This document shows, piece after piece, positions 9,457-18,068 of a stretch of 64,000 nt of DNA (position 1 is the first letter of the stretch; the number at the start of each line of letters is the position of its first letter). A program made the translations under genes and the position numbers. The notes below the pieces were generated by a model, which saw nothing but the letters and a program-made list of their open reading frames with translations, was not told the DNA's origin and searched no databases. The DNA is from Pseudomonas japonica (lineage in GTDB: Bacteria; Pseudomonadota; Gammaproteobacteria; Pseudomonadales; Pseudomonadaceae): positions 1 to 64,000 of the forward strand of contig NZ_JAAMQU010000015.1 of assembly GCF_013522925.1 (NCBI RefSeq), read 5' to 3'.

Positions 9457-10981
9457 GCGACGCTGGAGCTTCCTCTTCCAGGCCGATAAAGCGGCGCACC
9501 CGTTGCGCCGCTGCTTCGGTACGGATGGCCTGGGGCGAGCCATCGAATGCGACCTTGCCGTTCTCCATGAAAATCACCCGGTCTGAGATGGACATGGCGA
9601 AGTCCATTTCATGGGTCACGATCACCAGGGTCATGCCTTCGTCGGCCAGGTCGCGGATGACCTTCAGCACCTCGCCCACCAGCTCCGGGTCCAGTGCGGA
9701 GGTGGGCTCGTCGAACAGCATGATCTCAGGGTTGAGCGCCATGGCGCGGGCGATGGCCACGCGTTGCTGTTGGCCACCGGACAACTGCTGCGGGTATTTG
9801 TACGCATGGGCGAGCAAGCCCACCTTGTCGAGCAGGGCCAGCGCCCGGCGCTCGCTCACGGCCCTGGGCTCGCCATGGTAGCGGGGCGCCAGGGTGACGT
9901 TATCCAGCAGGGTGCGGTGTGGGAACAGGTTGAAGTTCTGGAACACCATGCCGATGCGCCGAATACCCTGGCGCACCCTGGCGGTGTTGGGCTTGTCCCC
10001 GGCGCTGATATAGCCCTCTCCAAACAGCACCACTTCGCCCTGCTCGATGCTCTCCAGTGCGTTGATGGTGCGGATCAGCGAAGTTTTCCCCGAACCCGAC
10101 GGGCCGATGATAGAAATCACCTCGCCGGCGGCGACGGTCAGGTCGATGCCCTTGAGCACCTCGTGCTCGCCATAACGCTTGTGCAGGTTGCGCAGTTGAA
10201 GCGCTGGCGCCGCGCCGCGAGCAGGCACCGGTTCGCTGGGCCGCGTGGCCGCCGCCGGTGCGCTGCGAAGCTGGGCAAGGGCGTGTTCGTTCAAGGCTGC
10301 AGGCGTGCGGCGGTTGAGGTCTAGTGAACGCTCCAGCCACTGCAGCAGCCAGCCGAATACTGTCACGATCAGCACGTAATACGCGCCGACCGCAGCCAGG
10401 GTTTCCATCACCAGGAAGTTCTGCGCATACAGCCGCTGGCCAACGGTGAGCAACTCGGTGAGGGAAATCACCGACACCAGCGAGGTCAACTTCACCACGG
10501 TGATGTATTCGTTGATCAGCGTGGGCAGCGAAATACGAAACGCCTGCGGAATCACGATCAGCCGCTGCAGGCCCACGGTATCGATGCCCAGCGCGCGGCC
10601 GGCTTCCCGTTGGCCCTTGAGCACCGAGATAAGCCCACCACGGTGGATCTCCGCCATGTAGGCCGCCTCGGTCACTACCAGGGCGAACAAGCCGGAATAG
10701 AACGGGTTGGACAGCACCGCGCCGGTGGCCGGGAACAGCTGGGGCAGGTTGTACACAAACACCACCAGCACCAGCAGCGGAATACTGCGGAAAAACCAGA
10801 TGTAGGCGCTGGCTGGCACGCTCAAGAGGCGCGAGGTTGAAAGCTTGGCCGACGCCAGCAAGAAGCCCAGTATCATCCCCAGGAACCACGCCAGGGCGCT
10901 CAACGCGATGACTGTGACGCAGGCTTTCCAGAAGTCCGCCATGGAAAACAGCGAAACGAAATAACTCCAGTCGAATTGCAT
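9434..10981 (-). CDS. polar amino acid ABC transporter, permease fused to ATPase
   Basis: One 515-residue chain joins a HisM/GlnP-type permease (residues 1-225, several membrane segments, EAA loop around EAGRALGIDTVGLQRLIVIP) to an ABC ATPase (from about 260) with Walker A GPSGSGKT at 293-300, signature LSGGQQQ, Walker B IMLFDEPTSALDP and the switch His in VTHEMD. An Ala/Pro-rich linker (about 230-257) connects them. In most polar amino-acid importers these are separate proteins. A GTG lies two codons upstream, but GAGG sits five bases before the ATG at 10981, which I take as start. It is the last gene of the minus-strand set beginning at 13739 and pairs with the binding protein upstream. Confidence 0.9.
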   Translation of the reverse strand: MQFDWSYFVSLFSMADFWKACVTVIALSALAWFLGMILGFLLASAKLSTSRLLSVPASAYIWFFRSIPLLVLVVFVYNLPQLFPATGAVLSNPFYSGLFALVVTEAAYMAEIHRGGLISVLKGQREAGRALGIDTVGLQRLIVIPQAFRISLPTLINEYITVVKLTSLVSVISLTELLTVGQRLYAQNFLVMETLAAVGAYYVLIVTVFGWLLQWLERSLDLNRRTPAALNEHALAQLRSAPAAATRPSEPVPARGAAPALQLRNLHKRYGEHEVLKGIDLTVAAGEVISIIGPSGSGKTSLIRTINALESIEQGEVVLFGEGYISAGDKPNTARVRQGIRRIGMVFQNFNLFPHRTLLDNVTLAPRYHGEPRAVSERRALALLDKVGLLAHAYKYPQQLSGGQQQRVAIARAMALNPEIMLFDEPTSALDPELVGEVLKVIRDLADEGMTLVIVTHEMDFAMSISDRVIFMENGKVAFDGSPQAIRTEAAAQRVRRFIGLEEEAPASLSERARA

Positions 10982-11023
10982 AGGCACCTCAGGCGCCGCC
11001 CCCGGAAGGGCGGCTGATAAACG

Positions 11024-11812
11024 TCAGTTAACCGCTTCCAGGTCGTACTTCTTCAGGATGGCGTCGTACTCGCCGTTCTGCTTGCTGGCCTTCACCGCTT
11101 CCAGCAAGGCGGCATAGGTATCGGCGTTGCCCTTTTTCACGTAGATGCCCAGGGTTTGCGGGTATACCAGTTTTTCCGAGGTCACGACCACGCGGCCATT
11201 GGTGCGCTGGGCGATCATGTGCGCCGCGCCAGCGATCTCCACCTGTGCCTGCACATTCTTGGAGAGCAAGGCCTGAGTCACCTCTGGTGCCGACGGGAAC
11301 TCGCTCACGGTGATCTCGCCTTTCTTGTTCGGCACGCAGTAGCTGGTGGACAGCTCACGGAATTTCGCCACCCAGGTGGTGCCTTGCTCAAGGCCGATTT
11401 TCAGGCCGCAGAGGTCTTCCGGCGTTTTCGGGCTGAGCTCGCTGCCCTTGGGCACCATGATCGCCGCGCCGGTGTTGGCGTACGGGATCGCCTGCGCCTG
11501 GGCTTCACGCTCGGGTGTGATGTACATCCCGGAAATGATCGCGTCGTAGTGCCCGGCGTTGAGGCCATTGATCAGGTTAGGGAATTTGGTATCCACAAAA
11601 TCCGCCTTGCTGCCCATGGCCTTGGCGAGGGAGTGCGCCAATTCCGGGTCGGAGCCCACCACTTGCTTGTTGGCATCGTAGGATTCGAACGGCGGGTAGG
11701 TAATCTCCATCCCCACCTTCAACACGCCGGGGGTGGTGGTAGGTGCGGCGAAGGTTGCAGTAGCGCACAGCAGGCCGGCGGCAAGCAGGCCGAAGCGGGT
11801 GGTGTAATGCAT
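11024..11812 (-). CDS. periplasmic amino-acid-binding protein (SBP family 3)
   Basis: The 262-residue product begins MHYTTRFGLLAAGLLCATAT, a signal peptide probably cleaved after ATFA. The mature part has the family-3 solute-binding pattern: LKVGMEITYPPFESYD, VGSDPELAHSLAKAMG, NLINGLNAGHYDAIISGM, and the closing GEYDAILKKYDL. It would deliver a polar amino acid or related ligand to the fused permease-ATPase just downstream. The open frame extends 57 codons further upstream without coding character; the ATG at 11812 has AGGAG upstream and precedes the signal peptide. The ligand cannot be read from sequence. Confidence 0.92.
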   Translation of the reverse strand: MHYTTRFGLLAAGLLCATATFAAPTTTPGVLKVGMEITYPPFESYDANKQVVGSDPELAHSLAKAMGSKADFVDTKFPNLINGLNAGHYDAIISGMYITPEREAQAQAIPYANTGAAIMVPKGSELSPKTPEDLCGLKIGLEQGTTWVAKFRELSTSYCVPNKKGEITVSEFPSAPEVTQALLSKNVQAQVEIAGAAHMIAQRTNGRVVVTSEKLVYPQTLGIYVKKGNADTYAALLEAVKASKQNGEYDAILKKYDLEAVN

Positions 11813-11853
11813 GGGCGAAGGCTCCTGGAGTTTTTGATGTAAGTGCTGGGCGA

Positions 11854-12888
11854 TCACAACGCGGCTGCCTGATTTTTCAGGTGGCCGAAACTGGCGGGCT
11901 TGCGCGCATGGGTAGGTAGCTGCAACTCCCCAGCCGCCACTTTGCGCCGCAGGTACTGGTAGGTTTGCAGGGCCTGGCCCCACATGTGTTCCCCGATTGG
12001 CAGGGCTTCATAGTGCTGCTCACTCTTGGCGAAGCTGGGCAATGGGGCGATCTGGGTGTGGTAATCGCAGGCATAGAACAGCGGGAAGGCATAGCGCTCG
12101 GCCGCGACCTTGCGCACCCGGTGGGCGGTGGCCACAAAGGCGCCGGCGGTCATCACTTCCAGCATGTCGCCGATGTTCACCACAAAGGCGCCCGGGTGTG
12201 GCGGCGCGTCGACCCATTCGTTCTGGTCGTTCATCACCTCCAGGCCAGGCTGGTCGGCATGCAAGATGGTGAAGCACTCGTAGTCGGTATGGGCGCCGAT
12301 GCCGGGCGCATCCACCCGTCGTGCATCGAAGGGGTAGTGAATCAGTCGCAGCTTGGACGGCGGCCGGCTGACCATGGGCGCGAAGTAGTCTTCGGGCAGG
12401 CCCAGCGCCAGGGCGAAGCCACTGAACAGCTTGCTGCCCAGTGCAAACACTGCGGCATAGTAGGCTTGCACCGCTTTCTTGAAGCCAGGTACCTCTGGCC
12501 AATGGTTCGGCCCCAGTAGCGGCGTGCGGGCCAGGTAGAGCGGGTCGTTCGCGGGCACTTCGAAGCCGATATCGAAGGCTTCCTTGTGATCCGGCTCGCC
12601 CTCGCCGTACACCTCTTCGCCTTTGGGCACGAAGCCCTTGTGGCTCTCTGAAGTGCCGATGTAGTGCTTCATCTTCGCGTCCAGCGGCTGGGCGAAATAC
12701 GCCTTCGCAGCGTTCTGCAGGCCTTCGATCAGCGCCGGGTCGATGCCGTGGCCGGTGATATACAGAAAGCCCACTTCACTGGCGGCACGGCCCAACTGCT
12801 CGGCCACGGCCAAGCGGTGCTCCAGCTCCACGCTGAACAGGCCGGCGATGTTTACCACGGGGATGCTGCTGAAATTGGCGTTGCTCAT
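11854..12888 (-). CDS. isopenicillin-N-synthase-like non-heme iron oxygenase
   Basis: The 344-residue protein has the DIOX_N-like start (IPVVNIAGLF, ASEVGFLYITGHGI) and a 2OG-Fe(II) oxygenase core. The iron triad is visible as H200-x-D202 in GIGAHTDYECFTIL and H256 in ATAHRVRK. The usual 2-oxoglutarate-binding RxS is here R265-Y-A267 in ERYAFPLFYA, so the Ser is missing. The family hydroxylates or desaturates small molecules. Its ATG overlaps the stop of the TIM-barrel gene by four bases, and it precedes the amino-acid-binding protein, so the substrate is probably the imported compound or its breakdown product. Confidence 0.88.
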   Translation of the reverse strand: MSNANFSSIPVVNIAGLFSVELEHRLAVAEQLGRAASEVGFLYITGHGIDPALIEGLQNAAKAYFAQPLDAKMKHYIGTSESHKGFVPKGEEVYGEGEPDHKEAFDIGFEVPANDPLYLARTPLLGPNHWPEVPGFKKAVQAYYAAVFALGSKLFSGFALALGLPEDYFAPMVSRPPSKLRLIHYPFDARRVDAPGIGAHTDYECFTILHADQPGLEVMNDQNEWVDAPPHPGAFVVNIGDMLEVMTAGAFVATAHRVRKVAAERYAFPLFYACDYHTQIAPLPSFAKSEQHYEALPIGEHMWGQALQTYQYLRRKVAAGELQLPTHARKPASFGHLKNQAAAL

Positions 12889-13739
12889 GCCGCCTGGCCC
12901 TCGCTGAGGAAACGTTGGAAGTGCGCGCGTTCGGTGTTGGCCATCCACTGGTTCAAACCCCAGAGGTCGGCCACCGGCACGTTGGTGAAAGGGAGATGGT
13001 GCAGGTACCCGTCCGCGCCAAATTCGGGCGTGAGGGTAGTAACGGCCTGGCCACGCGCTTGCTGCGCGCGCCATACCGCTTCCCAATGGCCTTGATGGAA
13101 GGCCAACGCTTCGGCGTATTCCGGCGCGCCAGGGTGCGGCACCTGCGGGCCCTGGTCGTAACCCACCCGGGCTTGAATGTGCGCCACGCGCTCCACGAAC
13201 GGGGAAAGGTCATCGGCGGGGTCGTTCAACAAACGCTCGCAGCACACCACCCAGTGGCTGATGTCGCTGGTGAAGCGCAGCGCCGGCAGTTGCCGAATGA
13301 GTTCGAGGGTGACCCAAGGGTTGAACAGCGACCGCGCGCGGTGGGTTTCCACCAGCACCGGCACGCCTTGTTGGCTGGCCAGCGCCAGTAGCTCGCCGAA
13401 GAAGTCGACCTGCTGGGCCAGCGACCAACGGTCGTTGCCGGCCAGTACATTTACAAAGCGCGGCGCTAGCTCGTTGGCCCAGTCCAGCTTGCGTTGAAGG
13501 TCTTCCAGGTGTTCAGAGGGCGGCGCGCTTTGCTCGGGCAGCACGTCGTAGGCGGTGAACACCGTAGCGATGTAGGGCACGAGATTGCTGGCAAGAAACG
13601 CCGCGAATTCCCGCCGCTCGGCTGCGTCCAACGGCAGCCTCGCTTCAATGCCGTCGAACCCCGCCGCCAGCAGCTCCTCCAGCGCCTGGGCCTTGCTGGC
13701 CCTGTAACCCCAGAGTGATCGGAAAATCTCCAGTTGCAT
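12885..13739 (-). CDS. sugar phosphate isomerase/epimerase-like TIM-barrel protein
   Basis: The 284-residue product resembles the AP-endonuclease-2/xylose-isomerase-like TIM-barrel family: FRSLWGY followed by ALEELLAAGFDGIEARLPL at the first strand, VPVLVETHRARS with a candidate metal-ligand Glu and His, and FTSDISHWVV with an Asp and His. Such enzymes isomerise or epimerise sugars and keto acids; no specific reaction can be assigned. It is the first gene of the four-gene minus-strand set and overlaps the oxygenase gene by ATGA. The start at 13739 (MQLEIFRSLWGY) is the first Met fitting the fold; the upstream open frame lacks coding character. Confidence 0.82.
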   Translation of the reverse strand: MQLEIFRSLWGYRASKAQALEELLAAGFDGIEARLPLDAAERREFAAFLASNLVPYIATVFTAYDVLPEQSAPPSEHLEDLQRKLDWANELAPRFVNVLAGNDRWSLAQQVDFFGELLALASQQGVPVLVETHRARSLFNPWVTLELIRQLPALRFTSDISHWVVCCERLLNDPADDLSPFVERVAHIQARVGYDQGPQVPHPGAPEYAEALAFHQGHWEAVWRAQQARGQAVTTLTPEFGADGYLHHLPFTNVPVADLWGLNQWMANTERAHFQRFLSEGQAA

Positions 13740-14299
13740 CGGTGCCCCTCGGCGCGCAGCTACGTAATGCCCCCGGCGTGGCCGAAAGCAATGAAGGGCA
13801 GTAGCAAGCGTGAACCGAGGCCGGGCCTCTGACGGGCCCGTTCCGATGCGCCGATGGTAGGCAGCACGTGGCGGCGGGTTGAATAGGCTGCGGCAAATCA
13901 TTAGTTCAGGGATTTCTGAAGTGAATGCTTGGCCGGCTTTGTGGGCCTGGGTCACCACCGCACCCTGTGGGAGCTCACTCACCTGTGGGACCGGGCATAG
14001 CCCGGGAATGGACTGCCACGACGGTCTGAAAGCAACCCTGAAACTCACGCTGGAGTAATGCTTACAGCAGGTCGCTCCGTCACCTTAAAAAATCCCTCCG
14101 TTCATCCAAAGCGCACACACAATGGCGCGGCCGGCTCATCACCCACGTGCCAGAGCGCCTGAGTGCCCCAGCCCCTTACGGCTTGCGAACACAAGCCCAA
14201 CCCTCCAATGCGATGCACTCATCAGGTTTGTCAAAACCCCCCTATCCATGACCGATGGCCCGGGGCTACTATCGGCTATCCATCCATGGAGGGTCCGGT
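13740..14299. other. 560-bp intergenic region with REP-like hairpin
   Basis: This stretch must hold the promoter of the minus-strand transporter/oxygenase operon, but I see no clear -35/-10 pair or regulator palindrome. A short hairpin, CCGGGC-AT-AGCCCGG inside 13985-14009, is nearly identical to one at 30652-30676. Nothing else was recognised. Confidence 0.5.
13985..14009. repeat. REP-like hairpin, copy 1
   Basis: The 25-base unit starting GTGGGACCGGGC and ending AGCCCGGGAAT differs at three positions from 30652-30676. Both lie between genes and form CCGGGC/GCCCGG hairpins. This is the form of a short dispersed extragenic palindrome. Confidence 0.6.
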
Positions 14300-14626
14300 A
14301 TGAATACGTATGATGCAAAGCATTTAAGGCTGCTGAAGCTGATTGCCGCTGGAGATTGGCATTCCATCGCCATCACAGACCTGGAGGAGCTAAGGACGCT
14401 CTCGGTCTGCGGGTACATCGAGGTGAGTTCCAGCCGCAGCGACAGCCATAACATTACCCTCCTGGCCGAGGGGCTGAATTACTTGGGTCATCTGTTGAAG
14501 CTCGAAGTGATGGGCAGCGCAGGGGCGTCCCAATCCAGCCCCGTCTTCCAGCCCTTGGCATCGTCGATCAGGGCGATCAATCAACCTTCCGAAGCTGCGC
14601 CTCGCCCAGCAAAAACGGGCGGTTGA
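14300..14626 (+). CDS. small protein of unknown function
   Basis: A 108-residue product, MNTYDAKHLRLLKLIAAGDW, with GGAGG ten bases before the ATG at 14300. The first 75 residues look like a small helical, winged-helix-like fold (DLEELRTLSVCGYIEVSSSR, then NITLLAEGLNYLGHLLKLE), while the last 30 are low-complexity. The 3' end overlaps the end of the convergent LysR gene by 50 bp. I do not recognise the family. The resemblance to a winged helix rests only on pattern. Confidence 0.6.
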   Translation: MNTYDAKHLRLLKLIAAGDWHSIAITDLEELRTLSVCGYIEVSSSRSDSHNITLLAEGLNYLGHLLKLEVMGSAGASQSSPVFQPLASSIRAINQPSEAAPRPAKTGG

Positions 14627-15521
14627 GCTCTGTCTGTGCCCTGATGTAATCCCACAGCAGGGTAATGCGCTTGAGCTTGCGCAAATCTTCCCGGCAGTAC
14701 ATCCAGAACTGCCGGGTCAGCTCCACCTTATCCGGCAACACCGGCACTAGTTCCGGCGCTTCGGCGGCGAGGAAGCAGGGCAATATCGCCAGCCCATGCC
14801 CTTGCCGCGCCGCCACCATCTGCGCGACCACGCTGGTGCTGCGCAGCCTTGCGCTGGCGGCGGGGAGCAGGTGGCTGAGGTAAAGCAGTTCAGAGCTGAA
14901 GGCCAGGTCGTCCACGTAGCTTACGAACGGATGATCAGGCAGCTGTGCCACATCGGTGATGGGCGCGTGCCTGGCGAGGTAGTCGGCGGTGGCGTACAGG
15001 CGCAGCCGGTAGTCGGTGAGTTTGCAGCACACATACGGCCCATGCTCCGGGCGCTCCAGAGCGATCACGATATCCGCTTCGCGCTTGGACAGGCTGATGA
15101 AGTGGGGCAGGGGCAATATATCTACCGAAATGGCCGGGTATTGCTCTACGAACTCGCTCAGCAGCGGTGTGATGAAAAAGCTGCCGAAGCCTTCGGTGCA
15201 GCCCATGCGTACATGGCCGGAGGGTGCCAGGCCAGAGCCTGTAACCTGTTCACAGGCCATGTGCAGCGTGCTTTCGATGGCTTCGGCGTAGCCCAGCAAC
15301 CGCTGCCCTTCGTTGGTAAGGCTGAAGCCATTGGTGCGGGATTTTTCGAACAGCAGCGTGCCGAGCGAGGTTTCCAGCGCGGTGATGCGGCGGGACACGG
15401 TGGTGTAGTCCACCCCGAGCCGCTTGGCCGCGCTGCTGGCCTTGCGCAGCCGGGCCACCTCAAGGAAAAACTTCAGGTCATCCCAGTTCAGTCCCGCCAG
15501 TGACGTGATGTGTTTCTGCAT
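14577..15521 (-). CDS. LysR-family regulator, divergent from mmsA
   Basis: A 314-residue LysR-type protein: N-terminal HTH (LNWDDLKFFLEVARLRKASSAAKRLGVDYTTVSRRITALE), then an effector-binding domain (HVRMGCTEGFGSFFITPLLSEF). The start MQKHITSLAG at 15521 is the last Met before the HTH; the open frame runs far upstream only because it is antisense to mmsA. The 123-bp gap to mmsA is shared by both promoters, so it very probably controls mmsAB in response to a valine or 3-hydroxyisobutyrate metabolite. That role is inferred from position. Confidence 0.9.
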   Translation of the reverse strand: MQKHITSLAGLNWDDLKFFLEVARLRKASSAAKRLGVDYTTVSRRITALETSLGTLLFEKSRTNGFSLTNEGQRLLGYAEAIESTLHMACEQVTGSGLAPSGHVRMGCTEGFGSFFITPLLSEFVEQYPAISVDILPLPHFISLSKREADIVIALERPEHGPYVCCKLTDYRLRLYATADYLARHAPITDVAQLPDHPFVSYVDDLAFSSELLYLSHLLPAASARLRSTSVVAQMVAARQGHGLAILPCFLAAEAPELVPVLPDKVELTRQFWMYCREDLRKLKRITLLWDYIRAQTELNRPFLLGEAQLRKVD

Positions 15522-15644
15522 GATGATCCGGCTTATATCCGCATTCTTGTTGGAAGTTTGCATACCTATACTGGATGCAGGCATTCCCTGCCAGCGCTGA
15601 ATCGAGCGCTGATCGCGAACAACAACAATCACGCGGAGGTTTAT

Positions 15645-17171
15645 ATGAATGCGCCCCTTCCAGGCGAAAGCACTCGGGTCGCCACGGTCAAGCTGTTGAT
15701 CGACGGCCAATGGATCGAATCCCAAACCGCTCAATGGCAAGACGTGGTCAACCCGGCCACCCAAGAGGTGTTGGCGCGTGTGCCCTTCGCCACGGTTGCC
15801 GAGGTGGATGCAGCGGTCAATGCCGCGCAGCAGGCCTTCCTCGAATGGCGCAATACGCCCATTGGCGCGCGCATGCGCATCATGCTCAAGCTGCAGGCGC
15901 TGATCCGCGAGCACAGCAAACGCATTGCCGCCGTGCTCAGCGCCGAGCAGGGCAAAACCCTGGCTGACGCCGAGGGCGATATTTTCCGCGGGCTGGAAGT
16001 GGTGGAGCACGCGTGCTCGGTGGGCAGCCTGCAAATGGGTGAGTTCGCCGAAAACGTGGCCGGTGGTGTGGACACTTACACCCTTCGCCAGCCCATCGGC
16101 GTGTGCGCGGGCATTACCCCGTTCAACTTCCCGGCGATGATCCCGCTGTGGATGTTCCCCATGGCGATCGTGTGCGGCAACACCTTTGTGCTCAAGCCCT
16201 CCGAGCAGGACCCGCTCTCTACCATGGAGCTGGTGAAGCTTGCCCTGGAGGCCGGCGTGCCGGCGGGCGTGCTGAACGTGGTGCATGGCGGCAAGGAAGT
16301 GGTGGATGCCATTTGTACCCACCCAACGATCAAGGCCATTTCCTTCGTGGGCTCCACGGCCGTGGGCACCCATGTGTACAACCTGGCCGGCCAGCACGGC
16401 AAACGCGTGCAAGCGATGATGGGCGCGAAAAACCACGCCGTGGTGCTGCCGGACGCCAACCGCGAGCAAACCCTCAATGCCCTGGTGGGCGCCGCGTTTG
16501 GCGCCGCCGGGCAGCGCTGCATGGCCACTTCGGTGGCGGTGATGGTGGGTAGCAGCCGGGAATGGATACCGGACCTCAAGGCACTGGCCGAGCGCCTGAA
16601 GGTGAACGCCGGCAGCGAGCCGGGCACCGATGTGGGCCCGGTGATCTCGCCACGGGCCAAAGCGCGGGTGGAAGAGTTGATCGCCAGCGGCGTGGAACAA
16701 GGCGCGCGGTTGGAGCTGGACGGGCGCAACGTAAGCGTGCCGGGGTATGAGCAAGGCAACTTCGTAGGGCCAACCCTGTTTACCGGCGTGACCACCGACA
16801 TGCGCATCTACACCGAGGAAATCTTCGGCCCGGTGCTGGTGGTACTGGAAGTGGATACCCTCGACGAAGCCATCGCCCTGGTAAACCGCAACCCGTTTGG
16901 CAACGGCACGGGGTTGTTCACCCAAAGCGGCGCGGCGGCGCGCAAGTTCCAGAGCGAAATCGACGTGGGCCAGGTGGGTATCAACATCCCGATCCCCGTA
17001 CCGGTGCCGTTCTTCAGCTTCACCGGCTCGCGCGGCTCCAAGCTGGGCGACCTGGGGCCGTATGGCAAGCAAGTGGTGCAGTTCTATACCCAAACCAAGA
17101 CGGTCACCGCACGGTGGTTCGACGACGCCAGCGTGGACACCGGCGTGAACACCACCATCCACCTGCGCTAG
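15645..17171 (+). CDS. mmsA: methylmalonate-semialdehyde dehydrogenase (acylating)
   Basis: MmsA converts methylmalonate semialdehyde, NAD+ and CoA to propionyl-CoA in valine catabolism and also handles malonate semialdehyde. The 508-residue protein has the family core: GVCAGITPFNFPAMIPLWMFPMA, VLKPSEQDP, SFVGSTAVG and the catalytic Cys292 in GAAGQRCMATS. The end VGINIPIPVPVPFFSFTGSRGS is characteristic of MmsA rather than other aldehyde dehydrogenases. GGAGG precedes the ATG at 15645. mmsB follows after nine bases, and the LysR gene is divergent. Confidence 0.96.
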   Translation: MNAPLPGESTRVATVKLLIDGQWIESQTAQWQDVVNPATQEVLARVPFATVAEVDAAVNAAQQAFLEWRNTPIGARMRIMLKLQALIREHSKRIAAVLSAEQGKTLADAEGDIFRGLEVVEHACSVGSLQMGEFAENVAGGVDTYTLRQPIGVCAGITPFNFPAMIPLWMFPMAIVCGNTFVLKPSEQDPLSTMELVKLALEAGVPAGVLNVVHGGKEVVDAICTHPTIKAISFVGSTAVGTHVYNLAGQHGKRVQAMMGAKNHAVVLPDANREQTLNALVGAAFGAAGQRCMATSVAVMVGSSREWIPDLKALAERLKVNAGSEPGTDVGPVISPRAKARVEELIASGVEQGARLELDGRNVSVPGYEQGNFVGPTLFTGVTTDMRIYTEEIFGPVLVVLEVDTLDEAIALVNRNPFGNGTGLFTQSGAAARKFQSEIDVGQVGINIPIPVPVPFFSFTGSRGSKLGDLGPYGKQVVQFYTQTKTVTARWFDDASVDTGVNTTIHLR

Positions 17172-17180
17172 GAGCCAGCC

Positions 17181-18068
17181 ATGAAAATCGCATTTATCGG
17201 TTTGGGCAACATGGGTGCGCCCATGGCCCGCAACCTGATCAAGGCCGGGCACAGCCTGCTGCTGTTCGACCTCAACCAAGGCGTACTGGCTGAACTTGGG
17301 GCGCTGGGGGCGGAAGTGGCCACCTCGCCTCGAGAGGCCGCGCAACAGGCCGAGCTGGTGATCACCATGCTGCCGGCCGCGGCTCACGTACGCGCGGTGT
17401 TCGAGCAGGAAGACGGCGTGCTGGCGGGTATTCGGGCCGGTACACCGGTGGTGGATTGCAGCACCATCGACCCGCAAACCGCTCGGGACATGCATGCCGC
17501 CGCCGCGCGGCAGGGTGTGGATTTCGCCGATGCGCCGGTATCTGGCGGCACGGGTGGCGCTCAGGCGGGCACGCTCACCTTTATGGTGGGCGCCAGCGAA
17601 GCGCTGTTCGCCACGTTGCAGCCGGTGCTGGCGCAGATGGGCAAGAACATCGTGCACTGCGGAGAAGTGGGCACCGGCCAGGTGGCGAAGATCTGCAACA
17701 ACATGCTGTTGGGCATCTCCATGATCGGCGTAGCGGAAGCCATGGCGCTGGGCAATGCCTTGGGCATCGACACCAAGGTACTGGCAGGCGTGATCAACAG
17801 TTCCACCGGCCGTTGCTGGAGTTCGGACACCTACAACCCTTGGCCCGGGATCGTGGAAACGGCGCCGGCCAGCCGTGGCTACAGCGGTGGCTTCGGCGCC
17901 CGGCTGATGCTCAAGGATTTGGGCCTGGCTACGGAGGCGGCCAAGCAGGCCAACCAGCCCGTAGTAATGGGCGCGCTGGCCCAACAGCTGTATCAGGCCA
18001 TGAACCTGCGTGGCGACGGCGGGCTGGATTTCTCCGCCATCGTGCAGGGGTATCGCGCCGCCGAATGA
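17181..18068 (+). CDS. mmsB: 3-hydroxyisobutyrate dehydrogenase
   Basis: MmsB oxidises 3-hydroxyisobutyrate to methylmalonate semialdehyde with NAD+, the step before MmsA. The 295-residue product has the Rossmann motif IGLGNMGAPMARNL, the substrate-binding block FADAPVSGGTGGAQAGTLTFMVG, and the catalytic Lys170 in GTGQVAKICNNMLLGISM. AGGAG lies before the ATG. The stop abuts the convergent gene at 18069 with no terminator between. Confidence 0.95.
   Translation: MKIAFIGLGNMGAPMARNLIKAGHSLLLFDLNQGVLAELGALGAEVATSPREAAQQAELVITMLPAAAHVRAVFEQEDGVLAGIRAGTPVVDCSTIDPQTARDMHAAAARQGVDFADAPVSGGTGGAQAGTLTFMVGASEALFATLQPVLAQMGKNIVHCGEVGTGQVAKICNNMLLGISMIGVAEAMALGNALGIDTKVLAGVINSSTGRCWSSDTYNPWPGIVETAPASRGYSGGFGARLMLKDLGLATEAAKQANQPVVMGALAQQLYQAMNLRGDGGLDFSAIVQGYRAAE

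Noticed and set aside
15522..17984. Upstream extension of the LysR frame, giving an 1135-codon open frame antisense to mmsA and mmsB
   Set aside because: Only the last 314 codons encode a LysR protein; the rest mirrors mmsA/mmsB and has no coding character.
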